NCBI RefSeq assembly: GCF_007474545.1
Contig: NZ_VKOG01000008.1
Location: 29,216-93,215, forward strand
Origin: Chryseobacterium binzhouense
Lineage (GTDB): Bacteria > Bacteroidota > Bacteroidia > Flavobacteriales > Weeksellaceae
Length of the DNA: 64,000 bases
Direction of reading: 5' to 3'
Shown here: in pieces, positions 61,848 through 64,000 of the stretch
Position numbering within the stretch: position 1 is the first letter of the stretch
How the letters are laid out: every line of letters starts with the position of its first letter
The notes under the pieces: model-generated
The model's database searches: none
Told to the model about the DNA's origin: nothing
Seen by the model: the letters and a program-made list of their open reading frames with translations, nothing else
Position numbers and translations under genes: made by a program

Positions 61848-63392
61848 ATGTTAAATATGAAAAATTTCTATCTAAAAATTAAAAAACGAACCAACTTTAT
61901 CATTTTAGTGGGTTCGTTATTGTTTGCCTCCGGAGCGTATGCGCAGACAACTCTTGCGCCGGGAGATATCGCCTTTACGGCGTACGACTCTACTCCGTTA
62001 GCAGGTGCAGGAGATAGCTTTTCATTTGTTTTGCTCACCAATATTTCGAGCGGAACAAAAATAAGTTTCACAGACCGGGGCTATAACGGTTCCGGATGGC
62101 AGACTGCAGGGAGTACAGAATCTTCCATCACTTGGACGAGTGGTACTGCGTTGCCAGTAGGAACCGAGGTGTTTATTGTTGGGCTTGTAGCTTCAACCTA
62201 CAACCCTGCTTCATCTACATCAACGGTTAATGGTACTGTTGCCCTTACTGAAGGAACTTCTACAAACGGACTCTCTTTATCTAATGTAGGAGATCAGATT
62301 ATAGCATTTCAGGGAGGAAATGGCAGTATAACAGGATCTGGAGCGTACTCTATTGCAGGAATTAACTATTTTTACACTGCAGGTTCAACTTCTGCGGGGT
62401 GGAACATCGGAGCATCTGCAGGACCTAATGCTTCGTTAATGCCTCCAGGTCTTACTGGTGGAACCAGTGCGTTTTATACGGGAGCTGTTACGGGAACTAC
62501 ACTTGCACAGTCAGGGAAATTCGATTGTTCCGGCACACCTACTACAACAGCGGCAAATGTTCGTACAACAGTGATGACTCTTGCGAACTGGTCACTTAGT
62601 ACAGCTTCTGTTGGTCAATATTCAGGATGTACATTTCTGGCCAGTAATCCTGTAATTACGGCGAGTCCGGCAAACAGAACTATATGTGCTGGAGGTACCA
62701 CTACCTTCACAGTTGCTGCTTCGGGAGCTACTTCTTATCAGTGGTATCAGAATTCTGGGAGTGGATTTATTGCTTTGACTAATACTGCTCCTTATTCAGG
62801 AGTTACAACCAATACTTTAACAATCACAGGGGCTACTTCAGCAATGAACGGCTATCAGTACCGTGCGGTGGCAATTGGTTCAGGCTCTGCAACTTCTACT
62901 GCTGCTACATTAACCGTTGTAAGCATAAGTACCACAGGAAGCAAAACTGATGTATCCTGTAACGGTGGATCCAATGGTGTTGCTACGGTAGTACCATCAG
63001 GTGGTGTTGCGCCTTATACCTATTCCTGGGCACCTTTCGGTGGCACGGCTGCAACGGCTACAGGTCTGTCTGCCGGCACCTATACTGTAACGGTTACAGA
63101 TAATTTGGGATGTCAGGCCACAAGAACATTTACGATTAATCAACCTGCGACAGCAGTTTCAGGAAGTACGGTTGTAACGAATGTTGCATGTAACGGCGGT
63201 TCAACAGGAGCAATTAATTTAACACCGACAGGAGGAACTGCACCATATACTTTCAACTGGGGTGGTGGAATCACGACAGAAGACAGAACAGGATTGGCAG
63301 CAGGAACTTATACGGTACATATACATTCAACTGGGGCGGCGGAATCACGACTGAAGACAGAACAGGATTGGCAGCAGGAACTTACAGCGTAA
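61848..63392 (+). CDS. SprB-repeat surface adhesin, N-terminal part up to a frameshift
   Basis: The 514-aa reading frame has a signal peptide (about residues 1-32, ending SGAYAQ). A lamin-tail-like domain (about 35-260) begins LAPGDIAFTAYDSTPLAGAGDSFSFVLLTNISSGTKISFTDRGYNGSGW. An Ig-like domain spans about 268-355 (TICAGGTTTFTVAASGATSYQWYQNSG). SprB repeats then start (DVSCNGGSNGVATVVPSGGVAPYTYSW). The start could be ATG 61848 or 61857. The frame is lost at about 63318, where a 74-bp partial repeat is duplicated, and ends in a false tail. The gene continues in another frame to the right edge. Proteins of this type are carried to the surface by T9SS; SprB itself is a gliding adhesin. Confidence 0.88.
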   Translation: MLNMKNFYLKIKKRTNFIILVGSLLFASGAYAQTTLAPGDIAFTAYDSTPLAGAGDSFSFVLLTNISSGTKISFTDRGYNGSGWQTAGSTESSITWTSGTALPVGTEVFIVGLVASTYNPASSTSTVNGTVALTEGTSTNGLSLSNVGDQIIAFQGGNGSITGSGAYSIAGINYFYTAGSTSAGWNIGASAGPNASLMPPGLTGGTSAFYTGAVTGTTLAQSGKFDCSGTPTTTAANVRTTVMTLANWSLSTASVGQYSGCTFLASNPVITASPANRTICAGGTTTFTVAASGATSYQWYQNSGSGFIALTNTAPYSGVTTNTLTITGATSAMNGYQYRAVAIGSGSATSTAATLTVVSISTTGSKTDVSCNGGSNGVATVVPSGGVAPYTYSWAPFGGTAATATGLSAGTYTVTVTDNLGCQATRTFTINQPATAVSGSTVVTNVACNGGSTGAINLTPTGGTAPYTFNWGGGITTEDRTGLAAGTYTVHIHSTGAAESRLKTEQDWQQELTA

Positions 63393-64000
63393 CCATCACT
63401 GATGCAAACGGATGTACCGGAACAGTTAATGCAACGGTAACTCAGCCAGCAACAGCAGTTTCAGGAACTACAGTTGTTACGAATGTTGCATGTAACGGTT
63501 CTTCAAACGGTTCTATCAATTTAACACCGACAGGCGGAACTGCACCTTATACTTTCAACTGGGGAGGTGGAATCACGACTGAAGACAGAACAGGCTTAGC
63601 AGCGGGAACTTATACGGTAACAATTACTGATGCCAACGGATGTACCGGAACGGTAAATGCAACGGTAACCCAACCTGCGACAGCAGTTTCAGGAACAACG
63701 GTAGTAACTAATGTAGCATGTAACGGCGGTTCAACAGGAGCAATTAATTTAACACCGACAGGCGGAACTGCGCCATACACGTTCAACTGGGGTGGTGGAA
63801 TCACGACAGAAGACAGAACAGGATTGGCAGCAGGAACTTACACGGTAACGATCACAGATGCCAACGGATGTACCGGAACGGTAAATGCAACGGTAACCCA
63901 ACCTGCAACAGCAGTTTCAGGAACTACGGTTGTAACGAATGTAGCATGTAACGGTGCTTCCAACGGTTCTATCAATTTAACACCGACAGGTGGAACAGCA
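63160..64000 (+). repeat. Tandem 228-bp SprB repeats
   Basis: The marker AACACCGACA lies at 63221, 63523, 63751 and 63979. The last two intervals are exactly 228 bp (76 residues). The first is 302 bp, which is 228 plus 74, marking the duplicated piece. The unit encodes one VACNGG...TPTGGTAPYTFNWGGG...GTYTVTITDANGCTG...QPATAVSG repeat. The units are nearly identical in DNA, which implies recent amplification or gene conversion, and they make assembly unreliable. Confidence 0.93.
63320..64000 (+). pseudogene. Downstream, frame-shifted part of the SprB-repeat adhesin
   Basis: From 63320 the frame (+2 relative to the start of the gene) is open to the window end, 227 codons. It encodes clean SprB repeats: YTFNWGGGITTEDRTGLAAGTY, VTITDANGCTGTVNATVTQPA, VSGTTVVTNVACNGSSNGS, and so on. 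No start codon or signal peptide lies ahead, so it is the continuation of the same gene. Either this copy is broken, the shift is reversible, or the sequence is misassembled. The true length is unknown because the gene leaves the window. Confidence 0.75.

Noticed and set aside
63610-63804. Antisense ORF in the adhesin repeats
   Set aside because: It arises from the regular repeat composition, and its protein is a mirror of the repeats without a recognisable fold.

Overview
The window comes from an AT-rich genome of the phylum Bacteroidota, most likely a Chryseobacterium-like member of the Flavobacteriia. The evidence is a fused ResB/CcsA cytochrome c maturation protein, a stand-alone type IX secretion (T9SS) sorting tail on a secreted nuclease, SprB-type adhesin repeats, a GbsR/MarR-led RND pump operon, promoters of the TTTG/TAnnTTTG type, and few recognisable Shine-Dalgarno sequences. 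The genes are dense and mostly housekeeping. The accessory-looking material lies at about 20-22 kb, 39.5-40.2 kb, 43.3-48.8 kb and from 55.5 kb to the right edge.

Layout. 1-4.5 kb (minus): ftsK, a LolA-like carrier and an LptF/G permease cut by the left edge. 4.7-9.7 kb: the 1114-aa CcsBA protein, an SPFH protein with a small ribbon-helix-helix protein, and a 49-aa membrane protein. 9.8-13.7 kb: lysine degradation (piperideine-6-carboxylate dehydrogenase and lysine 6-transaminase), a DUF2007 protein and a GNAT acetyltransferase. 13.8-20 kb: GbsR regulator plus a tripartite RND efflux pump, ending in a strong terminator. 20.2-22.4 kb: tRNA-Ala(GGC), a small lipoprotein, an unrecognised conserved protein, and an NlpC/P60 lipoprotein whose promoter carries a phased repeat array and a perfect palindrome. 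22.5-25 kb: dapD and two glycosyltransferases. 25.1-32.3 kb: a complete histidine operon (hisGDCBHAF-IE) behind a His-rich leader peptide and attenuator. 32.3-37 kb: menB, two bacterial PH-domain proteins, menA and a UPF0173 hydrolase. 37.06-37.15 kb: the SRP RNA on the minus strand.

37.3-43.2 kb: DUF4199 protein, a polyprenyl-phosphate-type GT2, a GIN-domain lipoprotein, an orphan GyrB-like GHKL domain that has lost its ATP-binding residues, a phosphohexomutase and an aminotransferase. 43.3-48.6 kb: a membrane-anchored trypsin-like protease, a DUF6438 lipoprotein and a VIT/VWA protein. 48.8-55.4 kb: kdsB, a LolA-like protein, glutathione peroxidase, a DtxR/MntR repressor, threonine aldolase, a thioredoxin/peroxiredoxin group and an acyl-CoA dehydrogenase. 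55.5-64 kb: a T9SS-exported endonuclease I, three tandem phage-tail-collar (Mdp-type) proteins, a signal-less periplasmic-binding-protein-like protein, a formyltransferase of unknown substrate, and the start of a large SprB-repeat adhesin. The adhesin is frame-shifted inside its repeats and runs off the right edge.

The best candidates for something undescribed are: (1) the tail-collar triplet, binding-protein-like gene, formyltransferase and adhesin cassette; (2) the orphan GyrB-like pseudo-ATPase; (3) the 11-bp phased operator array before the NlpC/P60 gene; and (4) the ribosome-mediated his attenuator. No prophage core genes, transposases or CRISPR arrays were seen.
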